Assembly: GCA_021778635.1 (NCBI GenBank)
Contig: JAJYCD010000001.1
Coordinates: forward strand, 52,176 to 116,175
Direction: 5' to 3'
DNA: 64,000 nt
Source: Actinomycetes bacterium
GTDB taxonomy: Bacteria; Actinomycetota; Actinomycetes; Actinomycetales; Cellulomonadaceae
The translations under genes were made by a program, and so were the position numbers. The notes beneath the pieces were generated by a model that worked only from the letters and a program-made list of their open reading frames with translations, did not search any database and was not told the DNA's origin. Shown here one piece after another: positions 8,216 to 17,469 of the stretch (positions are counted from its first letter, which is position 1; each line of letters begins with the position of its first letter).

Positions 8216-9517
8216 TTGTCCATCGCCCTGCGCTATGCCGCGCGGTCCGACATCGGGCTGGTGCGCTCGAACAACCAGGACTCGGCCTATGCGGGACCTC
8301 ACCTGCTGATGGTGGCCGACGGCATGGGCGGCCACGCCGGCGGCGATGTCGCGTCCTCGATCGCGGTCGCGGCCCTGGCGCCGCTGGACGACGAGGCGCA
8401 CGGGCCCGACGACGCTCTCGACGAGCTCGACGCGGCCCTGCACGCCGCACAGGACGAGCTGCTCGCCCGGGCCAAGGCGGATGCCGACCTGGGCGGGATG
8501 GGCACGACCGTCACCGCGCTGCTGCGCGCCGGCAACAAGCTCGTCATGGCGCACATCGGCGACTCGCGCGCCTACCTGCTGCGTGACGGCGAGCTGAACC
8601 AGGTCACGATCGACCACACGTTCGTCCAGCACCTCGTGAACACCGGCAAGATCACCCTCGAGGAGGCCGCGCACCACCCGCAGCGGTCCGTGGTGATGCG
8701 CGTGCTCGGCGACTTCGACATGGAGATCGTCCCGGACCTGTCGGTGCGGGAGGCGCGACCCGGTGACCGCTGGTTGCTGTGCTCGGACGGGCTCTCGGGC
8801 GTCGTCTCCGCCGAGACGATCGCCGAGACGATGGACTCGCTCACCGATCTCGACGCGTGCGCGGACCGGCTGGTCCAGCTCGCCCTGCGCGGCGGCGGAC
8901 CGGACAACGTGACCGTGATCGTCGCGGACATCGTCGACCTGGACGCCCTCCCGGACGGCGGCGCACCCACCACCGCGGCGACGGTCGTCGGCTCCGCAGC
9001 GCTCTCCCGGAACGTCCCGACCGCCGCCACCGACGGCCCGGCCGCGCGCGCGGCGACCCTCGCGCGGGCGGCGAGCGATCCCCCGGCCCCGGACGACGAG
9101 AGCGACGACGCGCCGCGCCCGCGGCGTCGTCTCGTGCGGGCCCTGCTCGTGTCCGCGCTGATCCTCGTCGTCCTCGGTGGCGCCGGCTTCGCCGGGTACC
9201 GGTGGACCCAGACGCAGTACTACGTCGGGATCGACGGCGGCACCGTCGCGATCTACCGCGGGATCGACCAGAGCGTGGGGCCGGTGCACCTCTCACGGGT
9301 CGTCGAGGAGAGCGGGGTCTCCGTCGCGAGCCTCGCGCCGTTCGTCCAGGACCGCCTTGGCCAGGGCATCGCGGCGTCGAGCCTCGCCGACGCACGGTCC
9401 CGCGTCCAGATCATCCGGACGGAGTCGGTGACCTCCGGGGCCGCCACCGTGCCGAGCGTGAGCCCGAGCACCGGTCCCAGCGCGAGCCCGAGCGCCGACG
9501 CGGGAGCGTCCGGCTGA
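8216..9517 (+). CDS. pstP: PP2C-type Ser/Thr protein phosphatase PstP
   Basis: A 433-residue membrane-anchored metal-dependent phosphatase that reverses PknA/PknB phosphorylation. The PPM/PP2C catalytic domain fills residues ~1-235, with metal ligands in SNNQD (Asp22), VADGMGGH (Asp35, Gly36), LLCSDGLSG and GGPDNVTVIV. A linker rich in Ala/Pro is followed by a transmembrane helix near residues 305-327 and a ~105-residue extracellular tail. The start is a TTG; SIALRYAARSDIGLVRSNNQD directly after it is the family N-terminus, and AGAGGTAG lies upstream. Its stop overlaps the rodA start (TGATG). Confidence 0.95.
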   Translation: MSIALRYAARSDIGLVRSNNQDSAYAGPHLLMVADGMGGHAGGDVASSIAVAALAPLDDEAHGPDDALDELDAALHAAQDELLARAKADADLGGMGTTVTALLRAGNKLVMAHIGDSRAYLLRDGELNQVTIDHTFVQHLVNTGKITLEEAAHHPQRSVVMRVLGDFDMEIVPDLSVREARPGDRWLLCSDGLSGVVSAETIAETMDSLTDLDACADRLVQLALRGGGPDNVTVIVADIVDLDALPDGGAPTTAATVVGSAALSRNVPTAATDGPAARAATLARAASDPPAPDDESDDAPRPRRRLVRALLVSALILVVLGGAGFAGYRWTQTQYYVGIDGGTVAIYRGIDQSVGPVHLSRVVEESGVSVASLAPFVQDRLGQGIAASSLADARSRVQIIRTESVTSGAATVPSVSPSTGPSASPSADAGASG

Positions 9518-11034
9518 TGGCCGTCGTCACGCCGCACGAGGTCCGGCCGGGCCGCGGCGTCGAGCTCGCCCTCCTGGTGCCTGCGCTCGCCCTCGGCATC
9601 GGCGGCTACGCGCTGGCCGGGCTCGGTGCCACGTCCCACCTGCCGCCGAACATCGTGTTCCACGCGCTGGGCCTGATCGCCCTGGCCGCGCTCATGCACG
9701 TCGTGCTGCGGCTGCGCGCACCCTATGCGGACCAGGTCATGCTCCCCGTCGCGGTCGCGCTCAACGGGATCGGCCTGGCGATGATCTACCGGCTGGACCT
9801 CGCGAGGGCGGCGCGCGGTGTCACGACGACGTTCGCGACCAAGCAGCTCGGCTGGACGACGATCGGTGTCCTGTTCGCGGCGCTCGTGCTGATCGTGCTG
9901 CGGGACCACCGCACGCTGCGCCGCCTCACCTACACCGCGATGGTCGTCGGTCTCGGCCTGTTCGTGCTGCCGCTGATCCCCGGGTTGGGCGCCGACGTGA
10001 ACGGGGCCACGATCTGGATCCGGATCGGGACGTTCTCGGTGCAGCCGGCCGAGTTCTCCAAGATCGCGCTGGCGGTGTTCTTCGCGGGGTACCTGGTGAC
10101 CAACCGCGACACCCTGGCGCTCGCCGGACCGCGCGTGCTCGGCCTCCAGCTCCCCCGGATCCGCGACCTCGGCCCGATCCTCGTGGCCTGGCTCACGTCG
10201 GTCGCCGTTCTCGTGCTGGAGCGGGACCTCGGCACGTCGCTGCTGTTCTTCGGGCTCTTCGTCGCGATGCTGTACCTCGCCACGGAGCGCACGAGCTGGG
10301 TCGTGATGGGTCTCGTCATGTTCGTCGTCGGCGCCTTCCTGGCGGCCAAGAGCTTCGGGCACGTCGCGGCCCGGTTCGACATCTGGCTGCACGCGATGAA
10401 CAACGACGTGTTCAACAAGGCGTACGGCGGGTCCGGGCAGCTCGTGCGGGGGCTGTTCGGCATGGCCAGCGGCGGTCTGTTCGGTACCGGCTGGGGCCTG
10501 GGCCGGCCGGACCTCGTCCCGTTCGCGGAGTCGGACTTCATCGTCGCCTCCCTGGGTGAGGAGCTCGGGCTCACCGGGCTGATCGCGATCCTGCTCGCCT
10601 ACCTGGTGCTCGCCGAGCGGGGCATGCGCACCGCCGTCGGGGTCCGTGACGGGTTCGGCAAGCTGCTCGCCGGCGGTCTCGCCTTCGTCGTGGCGCTCCA
10701 GTGCTTCGTGGTCGTCGGCGGCGTCACGCGGGTGATCCCGCTGACCGGCCTGACGATGCCGTTCATGGCCTACGGCGGCTCGTCCCTGCTCGCCAACTGG
10801 GTGATCGTCGCGCTGCTGCTGAGGATCTCGGACAACGCACGCCGACCGGCACCCTCGATGACCGTCCCGGTCACCACGGCGCCGACCCCCGCCGCGAGCC
10901 CGGACGCCGACCCCGAGGGGCCGGAATCGGGGCCCTCGGGACCCGGCCGCGCTCCCCTCCCGCAGGGGGACGACAACGAGACGGCCGTCCTCACCGCCGC
11001 CGATCGCCCCGACGTGACGGGCGGACGTGCATGA
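9517..11034 (+). CDS. rodA: FtsW/RodA/SpoVE family peptidoglycan polymerase
   Basis: A 505-residue SEDS-family membrane glycosyltransferase with about ten to twelve hydrophobic helices. Family blocks are visible: NGATIWIRIGTFSVQPAEFSKIALAVF, ERDLGTSLLFFG, GQLVRGLFGMASGGLFGTGWG, FAESDFIVASLGEELG and MPFMAYGGSSLLANW. It polymerises lipid II together with a partner class B PBP, here probably PbpA encoded immediately downstream. The start ATG overlaps the pstP stop. The 70-residue C-terminal tail is hydrophilic and may be a kinase or partner contact. RodA is preferred over FtsW because of the pstP/pbpA context. Confidence 0.93.
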   Translation: MAVVTPHEVRPGRGVELALLVPALALGIGGYALAGLGATSHLPPNIVFHALGLIALAALMHVVLRLRAPYADQVMLPVAVALNGIGLAMIYRLDLARAARGVTTTFATKQLGWTTIGVLFAALVLIVLRDHRTLRRLTYTAMVVGLGLFVLPLIPGLGADVNGATIWIRIGTFSVQPAEFSKIALAVFFAGYLVTNRDTLALAGPRVLGLQLPRIRDLGPILVAWLTSVAVLVLERDLGTSLLFFGLFVAMLYLATERTSWVVMGLVMFVVGAFLAAKSFGHVAARFDIWLHAMNNDVFNKAYGGSGQLVRGLFGMASGGLFGTGWGLGRPDLVPFAESDFIVASLGEELGLTGLIAILLAYLVLAERGMRTAVGVRDGFGKLLAGGLAFVVALQCFVVVGGVTRVIPLTGLTMPFMAYGGSSLLANWVIVALLLRISDNARRPAPSMTVPVTTAPTPAASPDADPEGPESGPSGPGRAPLPQGDDNETAVLTAADRPDVTGGRA

Positions 11035-12488
11035 ACACCCCCCTGCGCCGACTCGCCACGGTCATGCTCAGCATGTTCCTCGTCCTGATGATCGGGACGA
11101 CGTGGGTCCAGTACGTGCAGGCGTCGTCGCTCAACAACGACCCCCGCAACGTGCGCGGTCTCTACCGCGAGTTCGGCAAGGACCGCGGCCCGCTGATCGT
11201 CGCCGGCCAGGCGATCGCCTCGTCGACGCCGGTCAAGGACGCGTTCGGCTACCAGCGGTCGTACGCGAACGGCCCGCTCTACGCACCCCTGACCGGGGCC
11301 TACTCGGTCGTGTTCCAGCCGACCGGTCTCGAGGCCACCGAGAACTCGATCCTCAACGGGACCGCCGACTCGTTGTTCCTGTCACGCCTCGGTGACCTCG
11401 TCACGGGCAAGCAGCCGCGCGGGTCCTCGGTGGAGCTCACGATCAACCCAGCCGCGCAGAAGGCCGCCTGGGACGCCCTGGGCAACCAGACCGGCGCCGT
11501 CGTCGCGATCGACCCGACGACGGGCGCGATCCTCGCGATGGTCTCGAAGCCGAGCTACGACCCGAACGTCCTGGCGGGCCACGACACCGCCGCGGTCAAC
11601 GCCGCCTACCAGGCGCTGCTCGCCGACCCGGGCAAGCCGCTGGTGAACCGCGCGATCGCCGGGGACACGTACCCGCCCGGCTCGACGTTCAAGCTCGTGA
11701 CCGCCGCAGCCGCGCTCGCGTCGGGGATGACCCCGGACACCCAGATCCCCGCGCCGACCCAGCTGCAGCTCCCGCAGAGCACGTCGGTCCTCAAGAACTT
11801 CGGTGGCGAGGTCTGCAGCAGCACGGGCACGATGACGCTCGCGGACGCGCTGCGGATCTCGTGCAACACGGCGTTCGCGCAGCTCGGCGTCACCCTCGGC
11901 GCGAACGCGCTGCGCACGCAGGCCGAGGCGTTCGGGTTCGACAAGCCGCTCGACGTCCCGATGCCCGTCACGCCGAGCCGCTTCCCGGCCCAGGTCGACG
12001 CTCCGCAGACGGCGCTGTCGGCGATCGGTCAGGGCAGCGTGACCGTGACCCCGTTGCAGATGGCCATGATCTCTGCGGCGATCGCCAACGGGGGGAAGCT
12101 GATGAAGCCCTACACCGTCGCGACGGTGCGGGACCCCAACCTCACGGTCATCTCGACGACGTCGCCGAGCGTCCTGACGACGCCGATGTCCGCGGGTGCC
12201 GCCGCCGCCCTCCGGCAGATGATGATCGGTGTCGTCGACTCCGGTACCGGCGGCGCGGCGAAGATCCCGGGCGTCGTCGTCGCGGCCAAGACGGGCACCG
12301 CCCAGACGGTTCCCGGCGCGGCACCGCACGCCTGGTTCACCGCGTTCGCCCCGGCGGACGGGTCGACGCCGAAGGTCGCCGTGGCCGTCGTCGTCGAGCA
12401 CGGCGGGAACCTGGGCAACGAGGCCACCGGCGGGCAGGTCGCCGCACCGATCGCGGCGGCCGTCATCAAGGCGGTGCTCGGCAGGTGA
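11031..12488 (+). CDS. pbpA: class B penicillin-binding protein PbpA
   Basis: A 485-residue peptidoglycan transpeptidase anchored by one N-terminal helix (residues ~8-28). The active-site motifs are in order: STFK with nucleophile Ser218, SCN at 277-279, and KTG at 420-422. The start overlaps the rodA stop (ATGA at 11031-11034), so the SEDS polymerase and its transpeptidase partner are translationally coupled. In mycobacteria PbpA is required for septation and is phosphorylated by PknB, whose gene lies two genes on. Size and domain order are normal, with no insertions. Confidence 0.95.
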   Translation: MNTPLRRLATVMLSMFLVLMIGTTWVQYVQASSLNNDPRNVRGLYREFGKDRGPLIVAGQAIASSTPVKDAFGYQRSYANGPLYAPLTGAYSVVFQPTGLEATENSILNGTADSLFLSRLGDLVTGKQPRGSSVELTINPAAQKAAWDALGNQTGAVVAIDPTTGAILAMVSKPSYDPNVLAGHDTAAVNAAYQALLADPGKPLVNRAIAGDTYPPGSTFKLVTAAAALASGMTPDTQIPAPTQLQLPQSTSVLKNFGGEVCSSTGTMTLADALRISCNTAFAQLGVTLGANALRTQAEAFGFDKPLDVPMPVTPSRFPAQVDAPQTALSAIGQGSVTVTPLQMAMISAAIANGGKLMKPYTVATVRDPNLTVISTTSPSVLTTPMSAGAAAALRQMMIGVVDSGTGGAAKIPGVVVAAKTGTAQTVPGAAPHAWFTAFAPADGSTPKVAVAVVVEHGGNLGNEATGGQVAAPIAAAVIKAVLGR

Positions 12489-13831
12489 AGCCCGCACCGG
12501 ACATCAAGCTCGACGGCCGCTACCGCCTGGTCAGCAAGATCGCGACGGGTGGCATGGGAGAGGTCTGGGTCGCGCACGACGAGGCCCTCGCGCGCGACGT
12601 CGCCGTGAAGGTGCTGCGCGAGGAGTTCGCGGGGGACACCGGGTTCCTCGAGCGGTTCCGGGTCGAGGCCCGGAACTCGGCCTCGCTCTCGCACCCGAAC
12701 ATCGCGCAGCTGTACGACTACGGCGAGCAGGAGGGCTCCGGCTACCTCGTGATGGAGCTCGTGGTCGGCGAGCCGATGTCGGACCTCCTCGAGCGCGAGC
12801 CCGTGCTGAACGCGCGTCGGCTCCTGCCGCTGCTCGCCCAGACCGCGCGCGCCCTGCACGCGGCGCACGTCGGCGGCGTCGTGCACCGCGACGTCAAGCC
12901 TGGCAACATCCTGATCTCGCGCGGGGGTCGCGTGAAGATCACGGACTTCGGCGTCTCGCTCGGCACCAACCAGGCCTCGATGACCGCGACCGGGATGGTG
13001 ATGGGCACCGCCCAGTACCTGTCCCCCGAGCAGGCCGTCGGCAAGGCGGCCGCACCGGCGTCGGACATCTACTCGCTCGGCGTCGTCGCCTACGAGGCCC
13101 TCGTCGGGCACCGCCCGTTCACCGGGCCGACGGCCGTCGACATCGCGGTGGCGCACGTGAACAAGCCGGTCCCGGCCATGCCCGCGACGGTGGACAAGCG
13201 CCTCGCCGATCTCGTCATGCTGATGCTCTCCAAGAACCCCGAGCAACGGCCTCGCTCCGCCGCGTCCCTCGCCCGGCTGCTGGACGAGCTCGTGGGGGAG
13301 ACCCCGCCGGAGGGCGTCCCGGTGATCGTCGGCGAGTCGCGCGCGGTCCAGCCGTCCCTCGGCGCGAGCGGTGGCGCCCCGGACCGGGTTCCCGTCCGCG
13401 TGGCCGGTGGCCCCACCGCCGATGCAGCTCCGCCGGCACGCCCGGCCGGGCCCGCCGGCAGCGTCCCGCCCTCCTACCCGCCTCGACGTCGTCTGCGGGA
13501 GGACTCCGGGGCGCGCCCCCGGGTACCCTCGACCGTGGCGAGGGTGACGCGGGTGACGCGAACGACGAAGGGCGGGCTCACCTGGCCGTTGCTCGCTCTC
13601 GTGCTGCTGCTGCTGGCCCTGCTCGGCGCCGCCTTCGCGGATAGGCTCACCCGCGCCGACGGTTTCGCCCCGATGCACCCGGTGGCCGCGGTGCGCGCGG
13701 CGGCGAACGGATCTTCACCGCCTCTGCCACGAGTTTCACCCGGTTCCGACGCCGGTGATGCGATGATCACGACAGGTGTGCCCACTGCCTCGACGGTGGA
13801 CGCGCTGACGACGACAGCGAAGGATTCCTAG
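12485..13831 (+). CDS. pknA: Ser/Thr protein kinase PknA
   Basis: A 448-residue Hanks-type kinase. The glycine loop is TGGMGEVWV, the ATP-binding lysine Lys42 (VAVK), the catalytic loop HRDVKPGN (134-141), the metal-binding motif DFG at 154-156, then GTAQYLSPEQ. After the kinase domain (~residues 10-275) comes a Pro/Ala-rich linker, a membrane helix (WPLLALVLLLLALLGAAFA) and a short extracellular tail without PASTA domains, as usual for PknA. The GTG start overlaps the pbpA stop (GTGA). Substrates in relatives include cell-shape and division proteins. Confidence 0.94.
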   Translation: MKPAPDIKLDGRYRLVSKIATGGMGEVWVAHDEALARDVAVKVLREEFAGDTGFLERFRVEARNSASLSHPNIAQLYDYGEQEGSGYLVMELVVGEPMSDLLEREPVLNARRLLPLLAQTARALHAAHVGGVVHRDVKPGNILISRGGRVKITDFGVSLGTNQASMTATGMVMGTAQYLSPEQAVGKAAAPASDIYSLGVVAYEALVGHRPFTGPTAVDIAVAHVNKPVPAMPATVDKRLADLVMLMLSKNPEQRPRSAASLARLLDELVGETPPEGVPVIVGESRAVQPSLGASGGAPDRVPVRVAGGPTADAAPPARPAGPAGSVPPSYPPRRRLREDSGARPRVPSTVARVTRVTRTTKGGLTWPLLALVLLLLALLGAAFADRLTRADGFAPMHPVAAVRAAANGSSPPLPRVSPGSDAGDAMITTGVPTASTVDALTTTAKDS

Positions 13832-15792
13832 TGGTGGACGACGGACCCCGCGTTCTTGCCAACCGGTACGAGGTTGGCGAGCTCATCGGTCGCGGCGGCA
13901 TGGCCGAGGTGCACATCGGGCATGACACCCGCCTCGGGCGCACCGTGGCGATCAAGATCTTGCGCTCGGACCTCGCTCGTGACCCGTCCTTCCAGGCGCG
14001 GTTCCGCCGCGAGGCCCAGGCCGCCGCGTCGCTCAACCACCCCGCGATCGTCGCGGTCTACGACACCGGCGAGGACCTGACGTCGGACCAGAACGGCACC
14101 GTGTCGCACGTGCCCTTCATCGTCATGGAGTACGTCGAGGGTCACACGGTGCGCGACATCCTGCGCGACGGCCATGCGGTGCCGATCGAGGAGGCCGTCG
14201 AGATCACGGCGGGGGTGCTCTCCGCCCTCGAGTACTCGCACCACGCGGGGATCGTGCACCGGGACATCAAGCCGGCGAACGTCATGCTCACGCCGACGGG
14301 CGCGGTCAAGGTGATGGACTTCGGCATCGCGCGCGCCCTCGCCGACTCGGCCGCGACGATGACCCAGACGCAGTCCGTGATCGGCACGGCCCAGTACCTG
14401 TCTCCGGAGCAGGCGCGCGGCGAGACGGTCGATGCACGCAGCGACCTCTACTCGACCGGCTGCCTCCTGTTCGAGCTCCTGACCGGTCGACCGCCGTTCA
14501 CCGGCGACTCCCCGGTCGCCGTCGCGTACCAGCACGTCCGCGAGCCGGCGCCGACGCCGAGCAGCTTCGCCTCGGACGTCCCGGATGCGCTCGACAGGAT
14601 CACGCTCAAGGCCCTCGCCAAGGACCGCGACTCGCGCTACAGCACGGCGGCGGAGTTCCGCTCGGACCTCGAGGCCTCGGTCCGTGGCGGTCATGTCGCG
14701 GCACCGGCGGTCGGCGTGCTCGCCGGCGCGATCCCGGCGGCGGTCGAGTCCCCGACCCAGATCCTGACCCAGCCCCCCACCATGGCGACCCAGGTCATGC
14801 CGGGAGGGGCACCGATGTGGGCTCCGACGGTTCCGGGGACCGGGGCGATGCCGACCGTCCCCCCCGAGGAGCCGCGACGCAAGCAGTGGCTCCTGTGGAC
14901 ACTCATCGCGATCGCCGTCCTGGCGGTCGGCGGGATCGTCCTGCTGGCCATGATCAACAGCAACAACACGCCGAAGACGGTCGCCGTGCCGACCCTGGTC
15001 AACAAGACCAAGGCCGACGCACAGACGGCGCTGGCCGCGGTCGACCTCACGATGAAGCCGGTGCTCGCCGCGAGCACCGACGTCCCGAAGGACACGGTCA
15101 TCTCGACCGACCCGGCCGCCGGCACGCAGGTCGCGCTCAAGTCCGAGGTCACCGTCACGATCTCGACGGGTCCGGGCACCGCGACGGTCCCGGACGTCTC
15201 CGGCCTCACGCAGGACCTGGCGCGCAGCCAGCTCACGGCCGCAGGCCTCACCGTCGCCACGGTCGAGAGCGACGACAGTCCGCTGCAGCCGAAGGACCGC
15301 GTGACCAAGACGGATCCGGCCGCCAACACATCGGTCGCCGCCGGGTCGGCGGTCACGCTGTACGTGTCCTCGGGCCAGGTCAACCTGCCCGACCTCAAGG
15401 GCATGGCCGAGGCAGACGCCAAGAACGCGCTCACCGCTCTCAAGCTCATCCCGTCGATCAGCACGGTCGAGAGTGCCACCGCGCCGGCCGGGACCGTGGT
15501 GAGCCAGGACCGCACCCCGGGACTGGTGCCGCAGGGCACCACGATCTCGATCCAGATCGCCACGGCGCCGACCACGGCGGTCGTACCCGACGTCGTCGGG
15601 AAGACCCAGGCCGACGCGACCAACGCGATCACTGCCGTCGGGCTCAAGGTGACGATCGTCAAGACCATCCAGACGACCGTGCCTGGCGGCGAGGTCGTCT
15701 CCACCGACCCGGTCGCCCAGACGACGGTCCCCCTCGGATCGACCGTCACCGTCACGGTCTCGAACCTGCCTACCGGCGGTCCCACCAAGTGA
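13831..15792 (+). CDS. pknB: PASTA-domain Ser/Thr protein kinase PknB
   Basis: A 653-residue receptor-type kinase sensing peptidoglycan fragments or lipid II. The kinase domain has RGGMAEV, Lys42, HRDIKPAN (143-150), DFG at 163-165 and GTAQYLSPEQ. A membrane helix lies at ~352-375. The extracellular part carries four PASTA repeats, each opening with a pattern such as VPTLVNKTKADA, VPDVSGLTQDLA, LPDLKGMAEADA or VPDVVGKTQADA. The GTG start shares one base with the pknA stop, with AAGGA upstream. It is the last gene of the fhaA-pknB operon, and a GC-rich hairpin follows. Confidence 0.96.
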   Translation: MVDDGPRVLANRYEVGELIGRGGMAEVHIGHDTRLGRTVAIKILRSDLARDPSFQARFRREAQAAASLNHPAIVAVYDTGEDLTSDQNGTVSHVPFIVMEYVEGHTVRDILRDGHAVPIEEAVEITAGVLSALEYSHHAGIVHRDIKPANVMLTPTGAVKVMDFGIARALADSAATMTQTQSVIGTAQYLSPEQARGETVDARSDLYSTGCLLFELLTGRPPFTGDSPVAVAYQHVREPAPTPSSFASDVPDALDRITLKALAKDRDSRYSTAAEFRSDLEASVRGGHVAAPAVGVLAGAIPAAVESPTQILTQPPTMATQVMPGGAPMWAPTVPGTGAMPTVPPEEPRRKQWLLWTLIAIAVLAVGGIVLLAMINSNNTPKTVAVPTLVNKTKADAQTALAAVDLTMKPVLAASTDVPKDTVISTDPAAGTQVALKSEVTVTISTGPGTATVPDVSGLTQDLARSQLTAAGLTVATVESDDSPLQPKDRVTKTDPAANTSVAAGSAVTLYVSSGQVNLPDLKGMAEADAKNALTALKLIPSISTVESATAPAGTVVSQDRTPGLVPQGTTISIQIATAPTTAVVPDVVGKTQADATNAITAVGLKVTIVKTIQTTVPGGEVVSTDPVAQTTVPLGSTVTVTVSNLPTGGPTK

Positions 15793-15798
15793 GGTGAC

Positions 15799-15831
15799 GC
15801 CCGCCGACGGGACGGCCCGACGCCGGCGGGC
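15799..15831. terminator. hairpin between convergent pknB and pabA/trpG
   Basis: Arms GCCCGCCG (15799-15806) and CGGCGGGC (15824-15831) form a perfect 8-bp stem. Partial outer pairing of GTGA with TCAC extends it. There is no T-run, so it is at best a GC-type or factor-assisted terminator at the end of the kinase operon. Confidence 0.5.
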
Positions 15832-15909
15832 GGCGCTCACGCACGAGCGGTACGGCCTCGCGCTGCGGCAGGTCACACGCCGCAGGTGCAACGGCCTCCC
15901 GCCGCGGGG

Positions 15910-16536
15910 TCAGACCCGTACGAGCGGCGCGAGCCCCACCGATGCCGCGACCGCGCCCTCGGCACCGCACATCGTGAGCCAGTTGGCGAGCAGCCGGTGG
16001 CCGCCCTCGGTCAGCACCGACTCGGGGTGAAACTGCACGCCGTGCAGCGGCAGCGTCCGGTGCTGGAGGCCCATGATGATGCCGTTCGCGGTCCGGGCCG
16101 TCACCTCGAGCTCGTCGGAGAACGTCCCGTCCTCCACCGCGAGCGAGTGGTAGCGCGTCGCGGAGAACGGCTGGGGGAGACCGGCGAGGACCCCCGCGCC
16201 GGCGTGCTCGATCAGGCTCGTCTTGCCGTGCATGAGCTCCGGCGCGTGGGACACGACTCCACCGAACACCTCGCCGAGCGCCTGGTGGCCCAGGCACACC
16301 CCGAGCATCGGGGTGCCGGCGTCGGCACAGTCGCGGATCACCTGCACGCTGGCACCGGCCTCCGCGGGCGTGCCCGGTCCGGGGGAGATCAGCACCCCGT
16401 CGTACCCCACGCGCTCGTCGAGCGGCGGCACCGCGTCGTTGCGCACCACGACCGTCTCGGCCCCGAGCTGCGCGAGGTAGCCGACGATCGTGTAGACGAA
16501 CGAGTCGTAGTTGTCCACCACGAGGATCCTGGTCAT
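15910..16536 (-). CDS. pabA: aminodeoxychorismate/anthranilate synthase glutamine amidotransferase subunit
   Basis: A 208-residue class I glutamine amidotransferase that supplies ammonia from glutamine for p-aminobenzoate (folate) and/or anthranilate (tryptophan) synthesis. The triad is visible: Cys81 in GVCLGHQ, and His170 and Glu172 in HGVQFHPES. SPGPGTP near residue 51 is the usual oxyanion region. The equivalent mycobacterial gene beside pknB is annotated trpG. No trpE or pabB partner is nearby, so it probably serves unlinked synthase subunits. Its start is one base past the stop of the small membrane-protein gene, placing it last in a four-gene minus-strand operon. Confidence 0.92.
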   Translation of the reverse strand: MTRILVVDNYDSFVYTIVGYLAQLGAETVVVRNDAVPPLDERVGYDGVLISPGPGTPAEAGASVQVIRDCADAGTPMLGVCLGHQALGEVFGGVVSHAPELMHGKTSLIEHAGAGVLAGLPQPFSATRYHSLAVEDGTFSDELEVTARTANGIIMGLQHRTLPLHGVQFHPESVLTEGGHRLLANWLTMCGAEGAVAASVGLAPLVRV

Positions 16537-16537
16537 G

Positions 16538-16696
16538 TCACTGCCTCACTGTCGTGTCGTTGAACGGCATCAGCGGCGCGATCGCCGGGAACACCCAGAT
16601 GAAGCAGGCGACGAGCACCGCGGCGCCCGCGAGCGCGAGGATGACGATCCGGCGCCACCGCGGGCCGGGGATCGTTCGCCAGAGCCACCCGTACAT
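16538..16696 (-). CDS. 52-residue single-pass membrane protein
   Basis: A short gene: MYGWLWRTIPGPRWRR, then a hydrophobic helix (IVILALAGAAVLVACFIWVF), then PAIAPLMPFNDTTVRQ and TGA. The ATG overlaps the sortase stop (TGATG at 16694-16698), and its own stop is one base before the pabA start. That tight packing argues it is translated. Basic residues before the helix predict N-in topology with a short outside tail. I know of small unnamed proteins in this position in related actinobacteria but no assigned function; a sortase accessory role would be inference from position only. Confidence 0.8.
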   Translation of the reverse strand: MYGWLWRTIPGPRWRRIVILALAGAAVLVACFIWVFPAIAPLMPFNDTTVRQ

Positions 16697-17469
16697 CAGG
16701 CAGGTCCCTTCAGCTCGACAGGCGCGGGCCCGCCGGTCGGCTCCCAGTACGCCAGCGACCCGTGCACCACGTACCGCTGGCTCGCCGAGTACATCGGGTT
16801 GCAGGACGTCAGGGTGATCATGCGCTCGGTCGGGGTAGCACCCACCTGGTCGGGGACCGGGGCGATGACCGCCACGTCCTGCGGCTTCACGATCTCGGTG
16901 CTCGTCACGCGGTAGACGTACCAGGTCGCCTGGGTACGCACCACGAGCGCGTCGCCGACCTGGATCTCGGCGATCCGGTTGAACGGCTTACCGTAGGTCG
17001 TCCGGTGTCCGGCGACGGCGAAGTTCCCGATCGCACCGGGCATCGCGGTTCCGGGGTAGTGCCCGATCCCGAGGGGGTCGAGCACCGTCCTGGCGTCGAC
17101 ACCTTCGCTCACGGGGCGCTCGTAGTCCGGGCCCCAGCGCGGTACGAGCAGGGTCGCGAACGTCGTGGTGTGGGTGGGCTCGGTCAGCACGGGCGGCGCG
17201 GTGAACATCCGCAGGTCCGTCGCGGGCGAGCTGCCCGCCGCAGTCGGATCCGCCGTGACCGCCGGGATAGATCCCCACCCGAGGTTCTTCACGATGCTGG
17301 CCTGTGCCGCGTTGCCCTGGACGTCCGTCCACCACATCTGCCAGATCAGGAACGCCACGAGGAAGGCGCCGAGGGTCAGGAGCAGCTCCCCCACCACGCC
17401 CACGACGACGCCGCCGCGCGATCGCGCGGCGCGGGGCAGGCCGTGGCGGCTCTCAGCCTCACGGAGCAC
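16696..17469 (-). CDS. srtE: class E sortase
   Basis: A 257-residue membrane-anchored transpeptidase. It has an N-terminal basic segment, a membrane helix (residues ~20-45) and an extracellular sortase beta-barrel. Catalytic residues are His155 (AGHRTTYG), Cys223 (TLTSCNP) and Arg232 (QRYVVHG). Class E enzymes, found in high-GC Gram-positives, attach surface proteins with an LAXTG-type signal to peptidoglycan. No substrate with such a signal is visible nearby. The GTG start overlaps the end of the DUF881 gene by 11 bases, so the two are likely coupled. Confidence 0.92.
   Translation of the reverse strand: MLREAESRHGLPRAARSRGGVVVGVVGELLLTLGAFLVAFLIWQMWWTDVQGNAAQASIVKNLGWGSIPAVTADPTAAGSSPATDLRMFTAPPVLTEPTHTTTFATLLVPRWGPDYERPVSEGVDARTVLDPLGIGHYPGTAMPGAIGNFAVAGHRTTYGKPFNRIAEIQVGDALVVRTQATWYVYRVTSTEIVKPQDVAVIAPVPDQVGATPTERMITLTSCNPMYSASQRYVVHGSLAYWEPTGGPAPVELKGPA

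Noticed and set aside
16511..16519. TTGTCCACC within pabA, similar to a DnaA box
   Set aside because: A single isolated near-match inside a conserved coding motif (Val-Val-Asp-Asn-Tyr). The codons explain it.
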